NCBI GenBank assembly: GCA_028288595.1
Contig: JAQBNK010000097.1
Coordinates: 1-33,298 of the forward strand
Length of the DNA stretch: 33,298 nucleotides
Direction of reading: 5' to 3'
Source: Chitinophagaceae bacterium
GTDB taxonomy: Bacteria; Bacteroidota; Bacteroidia; Chitinophagales; Chitinophagaceae
Shown here: piece after piece, positions 16,991 to 23,961 of the stretch
How the letters are laid out: every line of letters begins with the position of its first letter
How positions within the stretch are numbered: position 1 is the stretch's first letter
Translations under genes and position numbers: made by a program
Notes under the pieces: generated by a model
Told to the model about the DNA's origin: nothing
What the model saw: only the letters and a program-made list of their open reading frames with translations
Databases searched by the model: none

Positions 16991-17332
16991 ATGAAAGATT
17001 TCTTATTGGTATTCAGAGCAGATTATAATTCGATGCCTAAGGGCTCTCCTGAAGAAGGACAGGCTATCATGAAGCAGTGGATGGACTGGATAGGCGGTAT
17101 TGCCGCACAAAATAAATTAAAAGACAAAGGAAACGCCTTGCGTTCGGGTGGAAAAGTGGTTAGTGCCGGTAATGTTATTACTGATGGACCCTATACCGAA
17201 ATTAAAGAACTGATCGGCGGGTACACCGTTGTAAAAGCAGAATCGCTGGACGAGGCTGCTGAACTGGCTAAGGGATGCCCTATACTTTCTGCAGGCGGAA
17301 ATGTAGAAGTTAGGGAGATCAACCCGATGTAA
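16991..17332 (+). CDS. DGPF/YCII-family protein 1
   Basis: A 113-residue protein of the YCII-related (DGPF) family: MKDFLLVFRADYN, a central VITDGPYTEIKE motif, GGYTVVKAESLDEAAELAKG and a C-terminal VEVREI. The fold is a ferredoxin-like dimer with a pocket. Proteins of this family are typically encoded beside ECF42-type sigma factors, as here. First of three genes; 67 bp separate it from the second copy. Biochemical function unknown in general. Confidence 0.9.
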   Translation: MKDFLLVFRADYNSMPKGSPEEGQAIMKQWMDWIGGIAAQNKLKDKGNALRSGGKVVSAGNVITDGPYTEIKELIGGYTVVKAESLDEAAELAKGCPILSAGGNVEVREINPM

Positions 17333-17399
17333 AGGTTCGTCTAAGACATTTCTCTTGCTTTTATTTTAAACAGATTTATTAACAGTAAAGTTTAGAAAG

Positions 17400-17753
17400 A
17401 TGGATGAGTTCATTTTAATTTTCAGGCATGAAGACGGAAGCAAAATAGCTTCACCTGAACAAATGCAGGTATGGATGCAACAGACTATGGACTGGATAGC
17501 TGGCATCAGTGCGCAAAACAAATTTGTTAGCGGTACAGGTCTGCCATTTGAAAATGCACGTGTGGTAAAACCTAAAGGCGTGGTTACAGATGGCCCTTTT
17601 GGTGAAATAAAAGAGACCATCGGCGGATTTATTACAGTAAAAGCTGATTCTGTTGATGAAGCAGTTGAATTTGCAAAAGGGTGCCCTGTTTTGCTGGGTG
17701 ATGGTAATAGTGTTGAAGTGCGCAAGATCGCCAAAGGAGACGGCGTGCATTAA
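17400..17753 (+). CDS. DGPF/YCII-family protein 2
   Basis: A 117-residue paralogue of the preceding gene, with the same order of elements: MDEFILIFRHEDG, VVTDGPFGEIKE, GGFITVKADSVDEAVEFAKG and VEVRKI. The shared layout suggests tandem duplication followed by divergence. A strong hairpin (17760) lies between its stop and the start of the sigma factor gene. Confidence 0.9.
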   Translation: MDEFILIFRHEDGSKIASPEQMQVWMQQTMDWIAGISAQNKFVSGTGLPFENARVVKPKGVVTDGPFGEIKETIGGFITVKADSVDEAVEFAKGCPVLLGDGNSVEVRKIAKGDGVH

Positions 17754-17759
17754 AAACCT

Positions 17760-17790
17760 AAAGCCTTTGTAGTTTTACAAAGGCTTTTAT
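17760..17790 (+). terminator. Hairpin between DGPF gene and ECF42 start
   Basis: Perfect 12-bp stem AAAGCCTTTGTA / TACAAAGGCTTT with a 4-nt loop, followed by TATTT. It has the form of an intrinsic terminator but ends only about 5 bp before the sigma factor ATG at 17793, so the ribosome site of that gene falls inside the stem. It may cut transcription after the DGPF genes, lower sigma factor translation, or both. Confidence 0.75.
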
Positions 17791-17792
17791 TT

Positions 17793-19037
17793 ATGGAACA
17801 ACCGCAATTAATACCGCATTTATTTAGAACCGAGTACAGCAAAATAACGGCAGTATTATGTAAGTTCTTCGGCGCAGACCGGATAGAAATTGCGGAAGAT
17901 ATAGCAAGCGATACTTTTTTAACCGCGGCACAAACCTGGGCCATGAAAGGCGTCCCCCAAAATCCTGTTGCCTGGCTATATCATGTAGCGCAGAATAAAG
18001 CAAAAAACTATTTGAAGAGGGATGCGCTTTTCGAAAATAAAATTTCTTCTGAATTAAAACGGAGCGGTCAGGCTTTCGACGAGTTTGAAGTTGATCTTTC
18101 ACCACAAAACATTAGCGATAGCCAACTTCAGATGATGTTTGCTATTTGTCATCCTGCTATTTCTGCAGAGGCCCAAATTGGTTTATCGCTTCGCATACTT
18201 TGCGGTTTTGGAATTGAGGAAATAGCAGATGCATTTCTTACAAATAAAGAAACGATCAACAAACGCTTGCAGCGGGCAAAACAAAAATTAAGAGAAGAAA
18301 AAATTAAAATTGAATTTCCCGGATTGCCTGAAATTGATGAACGGTTAACTGCAGTGTTAACGACGATCTACCTGCTTTTTAATGAAGGGTATTATTCTGT
18401 TAGCAGCGATCAGACATTTCGAAAAGAACTTTGCCTTGAAGCGATGAGGCTGTGTTACCTACTGATAGAAAATGAATTTACCAACAGGCCGCAGGTGAAC
18501 GCATTATTATCACTCATGTGTTTTCATGCTTCAAGGTTCGAGGCAAGAATGGATAAGAACGGCGAATTGATTTTATATAACGAACAGGATTCCGAACTGT
18601 GGAACAAGGAATTAATTGATAAAGGAAAATATTTTTTGAATTGTGCATCAACGGGGCAAACCTTATCGAGGTATCATCTCGAAGCTGCTATCGCATACTG
18701 GAATACGCACCAAGCAGACTCCAAAGAAAAATGGGAAAATATTTTACAGCTTTATAACCAATTGCTGCAACTTGAATATTCACCGATAGCAGCCCTGAAC
18801 CGAACCTATGCATTTTCAAAAGCAAATGGAAGAAAAGAAGCCATCATAGAAGCAGAGAAACTTAAACTGGATGAAAATCATTTTTATTTTGCTTTGCTGG
18901 GAGAGCTTTATACGGGCATCGATAACAGTAAAGCGAAAGAAAATATAGAGAAAGCATTTGTGCTGGCTAAAACGCGTTCCGATAAACTTATCATTCAAAG
19001 AAAGCTTAACCATCTCATTTCAGGGATATCAATATAA
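17793..19037 (+). CDS. ECF42-type RNA polymerase sigma factor
   Basis: A 414-residue protein, much longer than a plain ECF sigma factor of about 180. Sigma-2 covers about residues 8-75 (AEDIASDTFLTAAQTW, NPVAWLYHVAQNKAKNYLKR); sigma-4 covers about 115-165 (LSLRILCGFGIEEIADAFLT, NKRLQRAKQKLREEK). The remaining 230 residues are the TPR-like C-terminal extension (LTTIYLLFNEGYYS, ALNRTYAFSKANGRKEA). This architecture and the adjacent DGPF genes define the ECF42 group, which has no anti-sigma factor; the extension is thought to control activity. Targets are probably the DGPF genes themselves. Convergent with the GroES-like gene. Confidence 0.92.
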   Translation: MEQPQLIPHLFRTEYSKITAVLCKFFGADRIEIAEDIASDTFLTAAQTWAMKGVPQNPVAWLYHVAQNKAKNYLKRDALFENKISSELKRSGQAFDEFEVDLSPQNISDSQLQMMFAICHPAISAEAQIGLSLRILCGFGIEEIADAFLTNKETINKRLQRAKQKLREEKIKIEFPGLPEIDERLTAVLTTIYLLFNEGYYSVSSDQTFRKELCLEAMRLCYLLIENEFTNRPQVNALLSLMCFHASRFEARMDKNGELILYNEQDSELWNKELIDKGKYFLNCASTGQTLSRYHLEAAIAYWNTHQADSKEKWENILQLYNQLLQLEYSPIAALNRTYAFSKANGRKEAIIEAEKLKLDENHFYFALLGELYTGIDNSKAKENIEKAFVLAKTRSDKLIIQRKLNHLISGISI

Positions 19038-19094
19038 AATGCAGGATAGTGATCTTCAGAAAGAGAAGGCAGTGGTAAACTTTAAGTAGCCTGC

Positions 19095-19466
19095 TTAAAA
19101 ATCCTCATCTCTTTCCAACATTAGAATAGCGCCTTGAGGAACGATGAAATATTTTTCACCTTCATACATTACTTCCGTTGCGCCGCTCACTAAAAAAATG
19201 GCTAGGTCACCCTCTTTAGCTTGTAACGGAATATATTTAACCTGCTCTTCTTCGGGCTTCCAGCTTTCATTTTCAACCGGCATAGGTATGGCATAACCGG
19301 GTCCTGCTTTAATAATAATTCCCTGTTGCACTTTTTCTCTTTCCTGGATCCCGGGAGGCAGGTATAAACCAGTGTTTGTTCTCTCATCAGGTTTTGATGG
19401 ACGTATTAATACCCGGTCGCCTATCACTATCAATTTCTTTAATTTATTATCCGGTGTTAACAGCAT
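19095..19466 (-). CDS. GroES-like (Cpn10 fold) protein
   Basis: A 123-residue protein containing the Cpn10 core: VIGDRVLIRPSKPDERTNTG, LYLPPGIQEREKVQQG, and near the end YFIVPQGAILMLERDEDF. It is longer than canonical GroES (about 95 residues), with an insert around residues 60-85 (MPVENESWKPEEEQVKYIPL). There is no groEL beside it, so it is probably a second, divergent Cpn10-like protein found in Bacteroidota and not the housekeeping co-chaperonin. A clear -7 box lies 20 bp upstream. Confidence 0.82.
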   Translation of the reverse strand: MLLTPDNKLKKLIVIGDRVLIRPSKPDERTNTGLYLPPGIQEREKVQQGIIIKAGPGYAIPMPVENESWKPEEEQVKYIPLQAKEGDLAIFLVSGATEVMYEGEKYFIVPQGAILMLERDEDF

Positions 19467-19485
19467 GGTATATCGACTTTGGCAG

Positions 19486-19493
19486 CAAATTTA
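19486..19493 (-). promoter_or_regulatory. Bacteroidota -7 box for the GroES-like gene
   Basis: On the minus strand the sequence reads TAAATTTGCTGCC, an exact TAnnTTTG match, 20 bp before the ATG at 19466. The same TAAATTTGCTGC string precedes ftsX. Confidence 0.55.
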
Positions 19494-19595
19494 TGGTGGA
19501 TGGTCGCTTTTAGCGGGTATTTATCATATGGAAATTGTTTCTTACATAAACCGTAATAATAATGAAGAGTTTGTTTAACAAAACATTACACGTTA

Positions 19596-19627
19596 TTTGC
19601 TCTGGCACGGTAAATGATTTATATTTA
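19596..19627 (+). promoter_or_regulatory. Possible promoter of the response regulator gene
   Basis: TTTG at 19596-19599, a 20-bp gap, then TATATTTA (7 of 8 matches to TAnnTTTG) at 19620-19627, about 22 bp before the ATG at 19650. Confidence 0.4.
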
Positions 19628-19649
19628 TTTGCATTTAAACCAGTTAATT

Positions 19650-20345
19650 ATGGAAGGTAAAAAGTATAAAATTCTATTATGCGAGGATGATCAGAACCTG
19701 GGGATGGTATTGAAAAATTATTTAGAATTGAATGATTACGACGTTATCCTGGAACGGGATGGCCGGCTTGGATTGGCAGCCTTTCAAAGGGAAAAATTTG
19801 ACATCTGTCTACTCGATGTAATGATGCCGAACATGGATGGATTTACCCTTGCTGAAGAAGTAAGGGATATAGACCCTGATGTTCCTTTATTCTTTTTAAG
19901 TGCGAAGACGATGAAAGAAGACATCATCCAGGGATATAAACTGGGAGCAGATGATTATATTACCAAGCCCTTTGACAGTGAAGTGTTGCTTCATAAGATA
20001 AAAGCGATCTTAAAACGTAATGAGGAATTAAATCGGGAAAGCGAGAATATCGAGTTCGATATGGGGAAATATCATTTTAATCCCAAGCTGCGTGAATTGA
20101 TCGTAAATGGCAAAACCCAAACACTTTCGCCTAAAGAGAATGAACTTTTAAAAATGCTGGCTGAACATAAGAATGATCTGCTGCCACGGGAAAGAGCTTT
20201 AAAAAAGATATGGGGCAGCGACACTTATTTTAACGGCAGAAGCATGGATGTGTATATTGCCAAATTAAGAAAATACTTAAGAGAAGATCCTGATATTGAG
20301 ATCGTTAATATTCATGGAAACGGGTTCAGGCTGGTAGCGCCTTAA
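19650..20345 (+). CDS. OmpR-family response regulator, orphan
   Basis: A 231-residue two-domain regulator. I start at 19650 (MEGKKYKILLCEDDQ) because the in-frame upstream extension covers the promoter-like boxes. Receiver domain 1-125: acidic cluster EDD at 12-14, phosphoacceptor D56 in LLDVMMPNMDG, S84, and K106 in TKPF. The winged-helix OmpR DNA-binding domain spans about 130-229 (LSPKENELLKML, GRSMDVYIAKLRKYL, IHGNGFRLV). It resembles the RprY-type regulators of Bacteroidota. No histidine kinase gene is adjacent, so its partner is elsewhere. A terminator-like inverted repeat follows at 20363. Confidence 0.92.
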   Translation: MEGKKYKILLCEDDQNLGMVLKNYLELNDYDVILERDGRLGLAAFQREKFDICLLDVMMPNMDGFTLAEEVRDIDPDVPLFFLSAKTMKEDIIQGYKLGADDYITKPFDSEVLLHKIKAILKRNEELNRESENIEFDMGKYHFNPKLRELIVNGKTQTLSPKENELLKMLAEHKNDLLPRERALKKIWGSDTYFNGRSMDVYIAKLRKYLREDPDIEIVNIHGNGFRLVAP

Positions 20346-20362
20346 ACAGATATTTTTTTGAA

Positions 20363-20425
20363 AACCGCGGAGACGCAAAGTCGCAGAGTTTATCCTTCGG
20401 CTTTTGCATCTCCGCGGTTATTTTA
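20363..20425 (+). terminator. Long inverted repeat after the response regulator
   Basis: AACCGCGGAGACGCAAAG pairs with CTTTTGCATCTCCGCGGTT (one G-T pair, one bulged base) around a 20-nt loop, then ATTTTATAG. The GGAGACGCAAAGTCGCAGAG text resembles a kind of intergenic repeat found in many Bacteroidota. Likely both a repeat copy and a terminator. Confidence 0.55.
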
Positions 20426-20493
20426 TAGTACTTCTTTTGTTAATTAACTATAGAATCCACTTCAATTCCGGAGAATTATAGAATTTTGTAAAC

Positions 20494-20757
20494 ATGAAAA
20501 GAATGATCATGTCAATATCAGCCATATTAGGAGCAACCTTCGGGTTTTTGTTCCTGGGAATTGTTAACTGGTTGTTCAACCTGCACATGAGCTTTGGTCA
20601 TGTACTTGGTTATGGTGCGGCAGGTGGATTCGTTGCCGGAATTTTCTTAAGTTATTTTGTCATCATGATGATAATGCGATGGGTGAAAAGAAAAATTCAA
20701 CGGACGATAACTTCATTCCCCATCACCCGAATATTTAATACGCTGCGAAGATTTTAA
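20494..20757 (+). CDS. Small two-helix membrane protein
   Basis: The 87-residue product has two hydrophobic segments ([20 protein letters not shown] and [20 protein letters not shown]) joined by a short loop with NLHMSFGH, and a basic C-terminal tail ([10 protein letters not shown]). No family recognised. The stop codon shares the palindrome TTAA with the ruvB stop on the other strand. Confidence 0.55.
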   Translation: MKRMIMSISAILGATFGFLFLGIVNWLFNLHMSFGHVLGYGAAGGFVAGIFLSYFVIMMIMRWVKRKIQRTITSFPITRIFNTLRRF

Positions 20758-21779
20758 AATAGAGAAGTGTTGTCTCCACGCGGTGTTTTTCCTAAATGTG
20801 TATAGGCTTTTTCAGTGGCTTCCCGTCCACGCGGTGTTCTTTTTAAAAATCCCTCTTGTATCAAAAACGGTTCGTATACTTCTTCCAGTGTGCCCGCTTC
20901 TTCTCCTACCGCGGTAGCAATTGTATTTAACCCGACTGGTCCGCCTTTAAATTTTTCAATTATAGTTGCGAGTATACGGTTATCCATTTCATCCAGTCCG
21001 TGCTCATCAACATTCAAAGCTTTAAGCGCATGCTGTGTAATACCCATATCTATTTGACCATCGTTAAGCACCTGTGCAAAATCCCTTACTCTTCTTAAAA
21101 GTCCGTTTGCAATTCTTGGTGTACCGCGGCTTCTTCGTGCAATTTCAAAAGCAGCCTCAGTGCTGATCTCAACATTTAAAATGGAAGCGCTTCGTTCAAC
21201 AATTTTTTGAAGGACTTGTGCATCATAATATTCAAGTCTTGATTTAATTCCGAAACGTGAAAGCAATGGTGCTGATAATAAACCGCTTCTTGTTGTAGCG
21301 CCGACTAATGTAAAAGGATTAAGACTGATCTGAATACTTCTTGCATTGGGCCCGGAATCGATCATGATATCGATCCGGTAATCTTCCATGGCTGCATACA
21401 AATATTCCTCAACCACAGTGCTTAAGCGATGTATCTCATCAATAAATAAAACATCATTAGGCTGCAGGTTTGTGAGTAATCCTGCAAGGTCTCCCGGTTT
21501 TTCTATAACAGGGCCCGAGGTTTCTTTGATATTTACGCCCAGTTCATTCGCAACGATGCGGCTTAGTGTTGTTTTACCAAGCCCTGGTGGCCCATGAAAT
21601 AAAACATGATCAAGCGCCTCGCCACGAATTTTAGCAGCTTTTATAAAGATGATCAGATTCTCTATCAATTGCGGTTGCCCCGAAAATTCATCTATTACCT
21701 GCGGACGTATTTTATTTTCGAATTCCTTATCTGCGGAGGTGAGCTCATTATTTTCAACAGGCAGGTTGGGATTAGACAT
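20754..21779 (-). CDS. ruvB: Holliday junction DNA helicase RuvB
   Basis: A 341-residue AAA+ ATPase, of normal length. Walker A GPPGLGKT at 63-70, Walker [10 protein letters not shown] with D114/E115, the sensor region [20 protein letters not shown], and the C-terminal winged helix ending [18 protein letters not shown]. RuvB drives branch migration of Holliday junctions with RuvA; RuvC then resolves them. No ruvA or ruvC is in the window, as is common in Bacteroidota, where the ruv genes are dispersed. I start at 21779 ([12 protein letters not shown]), the point where the usual N terminus begins; a 12-residue in-frame extension upstream is unlikely. Confidence 0.97.
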   Translation of the reverse strand: MSNPNLPVENNELTSADKEFENKIRPQVIDEFSGQPQLIENLIIFIKAAKIRGEALDHVLFHGPPGLGKTTLSRIVANELGVNIKETSGPVIEKPGDLAGLLTNLQPNDVLFIDEIHRLSTVVEEYLYAAMEDYRIDIMIDSGPNARSIQISLNPFTLVGATTRSGLLSAPLLSRFGIKSRLEYYDAQVLQKIVERSASILNVEISTEAAFEIARRSRGTPRIANGLLRRVRDFAQVLNDGQIDMGITQHALKALNVDEHGLDEMDNRILATIIEKFKGGPVGLNTIATAVGEEAGTLEEVYEPFLIQEGFLKRTPRGREATEKAYTHLGKTPRGDNTSLF

Positions 21780-21885
21780 ACTGTAAAAATAGTGAAGAGG
21801 CGAAGAAAATGGCAAGAAATAAATTGAATTGAATTGCTTGTTGCAATTAGATTTTCAATTTATTACTTTGGATAAAAAAGCTAAT

Positions 21886-22548
21886 ATGAATGATAAAGAA
21901 TCTAAGATCGGAGTAATTGGTTCAGGTATCGTTGGACGTGTTTTGGCCAGCGCCTTTATAAAAGAAGGGTATGATGTAATGCTGGGAACAAGAGATGTAA
22001 CTAAAGCAGAGGCAGTTACATGGCAGCAGCAAAATGAAAAAGGTAAATTGGGAACATTTAGTGAGACTGCGGCTTTTGGCGGAATCATTATTCTTGCAAC
22101 GAAAGGAACCGTGGTTAAGAGTGCAATAGAAATAGCGGGCATAAATAATTTTAGTGATAAGATCATAATTGACACCACAAATCCTATTGCGGATAAACCG
22201 CCGGTTAATGGTGTGTTGCAATATTTTACTTCGCTTGATAATTCATTAATGGAGCAGGTGCAAACTGCACTTCCGCAGGCAAAGGTGGTGAAGGCCTTTA
22301 ACTCTGTCGGTAATGCACTTATGTATAAACCACAATTGCCTGGCGGAAAGCCGACTATGTTTATTTGCGGGAATGATGATGGTGCAAAAGAAACAGTAAA
22401 AGAAATATTAGAAACCTTTGGATGGGAAGTTGAAGATCTGGGCAAGGCTGAAGCTGCCAGGGCGATTGAGCCATTATGTATACTGTGGTGTATACCAGGG
22501 TTTATCAACAATACCTGGATGCATGCCTTAAAATTATTGAAAGCTTAA
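21886..22548 (+). CDS. F420-type NAD(P)-binding oxidoreductase
   Basis: A 220-residue protein with the Rossmann loop IGSGIVGRVLA at residues 11-21 and LGTRDVTKAEA at the end of the second strand, where the Thr/Arg pair suggests NADP binding. Next come IIILATKG and DTTNPIADKPPVNG, typical of the NADP-dependent F420 oxidoreductase domain (PF03807 type). Bacteroidota generally lack F420, so the substrate here is probably another compound. I start at 21886 because the upstream in-frame residues are poor. It runs divergently from ruvB with about 105 bp between. Confidence 0.85.
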   Translation: MNDKESKIGVIGSGIVGRVLASAFIKEGYDVMLGTRDVTKAEAVTWQQQNEKGKLGTFSETAAFGGIIILATKGTVVKSAIEIAGINNFSDKIIIDTTNPIADKPPVNGVLQYFTSLDNSLMEQVQTALPQAKVVKAFNSVGNALMYKPQLPGGKPTMFICGNDDGAKETVKEILETFGWEVEDLGKAEAARAIEPLCILWCIPGFINNTWMHALKLLKA

Positions 22549-22592
22549 TTTTTATTTTCGAACGATAAGTTTATTTTCGGGATGAATATTTT

Positions 22593-23222
22593 ATGAAAAA
22601 CTTAATCGATCCCAAGCTTAGGGAAAAGGGAATGTCATATTCTCAATACAGTGATTTGCTTAAATCGCTAATGGAAAAAGGCCAGACAACTGGCCAGGAC
22701 CAATCTGTTGATATATTAAAATATGCGAAGCAGAATGTGAAGCGGATGGAAAAATTATTTTCCGAAATTGAGATATTACCTGAAGTAGAATCTATCATTC
22801 AACACGTATCTGTACCACAAACATGGTTCGTCTTAACTGAAGGATGGTGCGGAGATGCTGCGCAGATAATGCCGGTTATAAATACAATGGCCCGGGCTAA
22901 TAACAGCATAGAAATTAAAATTCTCCTGAGAGATGAAAATCTTTTTCTGATGGACATGTACCTGCAGGAAGGAAAGCGCAGTATTCCTAAATTAATTGCT
23001 GTTGAAAAAAGGTCATCTACGGAGTTATTCAGCTGGGGGCCACGTCCACTTGAACTGCAGGTATTACTCGATGATTGGGTTAGCAGTCAATTAAGTTTTG
23101 AAGAAATGAATACGAGATTGCATGCCTGGTATGATGATGATAAAACCATGAGTATTCAACGTGAAATTGCTGAGCTCCTGGAAAAAGTCCTGGTGCAGGA
23201 TGAAAGCACCTGCTGCAATTAA
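22593..23222 (+). CDS. Thioredoxin-like protein with WCGD motif
   Basis: A 209-residue thioredoxin-fold protein without signal peptide. The active-site position reads GWCGDAAQ (C86, D88) in place of CxxC, followed by the cis-proline loop SIPKLI with P132. With only one cysteine there it cannot be a normal dithiol oxidoreductase. The C terminus ends ESTCCN, adding a vicinal Cys pair. Such WCGD proteins are common in Bacteroidota; their role is unknown. It lies 44 bp after the NAD(P)-binding gene and may be co-transcribed. Its stop shares TTAA with the M23 gene on the other strand. Confidence 0.85.
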   Translation: MKNLIDPKLREKGMSYSQYSDLLKSLMEKGQTTGQDQSVDILKYAKQNVKRMEKLFSEIEILPEVESIIQHVSVPQTWFVLTEGWCGDAAQIMPVINTMARANNSIEIKILLRDENLFLMDMYLQEGKRSIPKLIAVEKRSSTELFSWGPRPLELQVLLDDWVSSQLSFEEMNTRLHAWYDDDKTMSIQREIAELLEKVLVQDESTCCN

Positions 23223-23917
23223 TTATTTGCCAGTCGTATCATATCCAGTATTATATCCGGGTTAGGACAATTAACTGCATATTTTTCTTTTTCTGAAAAT
23301 TTACAGACACCCGGATAATCACCGGTATTTCCTTCCATATCAGTTATGATTTGAAAATGCAGATGAGGTGGCCAGTGACCATTTTCAGCTGGTATTCCAA
23401 AATGCGCAATTAATTCTCCGGCTGAAATTTCTTTTCCTGTATAAATAGTTTCAATATCTTTTAATGACAAGTGGCCATATAACGTATGAAAAACATGTTG
23501 TTCAATTTGGTGTTGTAATATGATCGTGGCTCCATAATCTCCAAACTGATTATTAAAGGCAAAGCTGTGAATGATACCCGGTAAAGGCGTAAATATTTCC
23601 GTGCGTGCCTGGCCCCAGATATCAATTCCAAGATGCACCCGTCTTGGTTCTTCGCCATCTGCACCACTGAAAACTTTGCTCCTGCCATAAACCGTGCGAT
23701 GTTCAAGATAACCCCCAATTCCAAACCTCGCATTGCTCTTATTCAGTTTCTCATTTATATATAAACTAAAGTGCGTCGTGTTATCGATAATTTCGCCGGT
23801 TAATTCTTTATTTGACGCTGTGAAATCCAATAACAGCAACTTATCTTTAGCTCTGTCAAATTTTATGACGGGATGAAAATTGTTATGTAGTTTTTTTAAA
23901 ATTGCCTCTGTATTCAC
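23219..23917 (-). CDS. M23 (LytM) family peptidase
   Basis: A 232-residue protein from the GTG at 23917. Any upstream ATG would lie inside the divergent protease gene, so I prefer the GTG (MNTEAILKKLHNN). The M23 core spans about residues 90-200: HLGIDIWG with H95 and D99, then YGHLS with H149, then HWPPHLHFQI with H185 and H187. These are the expected zinc ligands and catalytic histidines, so activity is likely. No signal peptide is visible, unusual for a peptidoglycan endopeptidase; it may act in the cytoplasm or on a non-wall substrate. A minus-strand -7 box lies about 25 bp upstream. Confidence 0.82.
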   Translation of the reverse strand: MNTEAILKKLHNNFHPVIKFDRAKDKLLLLDFTASNKELTGEIIDNTTHFSLYINEKLNKSNARFGIGGYLEHRTVYGRSKVFSGADGEEPRRVHLGIDIWGQARTEIFTPLPGIIHSFAFNNQFGDYGATIILQHQIEQHVFHTLYGHLSLKDIETIYTGKEISAGELIAHFGIPAENGHWPPHLHFQIITDMEGNTGDYPGVCKFSEKEKYAVNCPNPDIILDMIRLANN

Positions 23918-23941
23918 CCTGAATATTTTTATTCTAATTTT

Positions 23942-23949
23942 CAAAACTA
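23942..23949 (-). promoter_or_regulatory. -7 box upstream of the M23 gene
   Basis: On the minus strand the sequence reads TAGTTTTG, an exact TAnnTTTG match, about 25 bp before the GTG start at 23917. It supports that start. The divergent gap is only 44 bp, so promoters of the two genes overlap. No -33 TTG is seen at the normal spacing. Confidence 0.4.
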
Positions 23950-23961
23950 AATGTTTCTGCA

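Noticed and set aside
21855-22511. 218-codon minus-strand frame
   Set aside because: It is antisense to the F420-type oxidoreductase gene, which has a clear Rossmann motif; Ser/Pro/Leu-rich composition is typical of a shadow frame.
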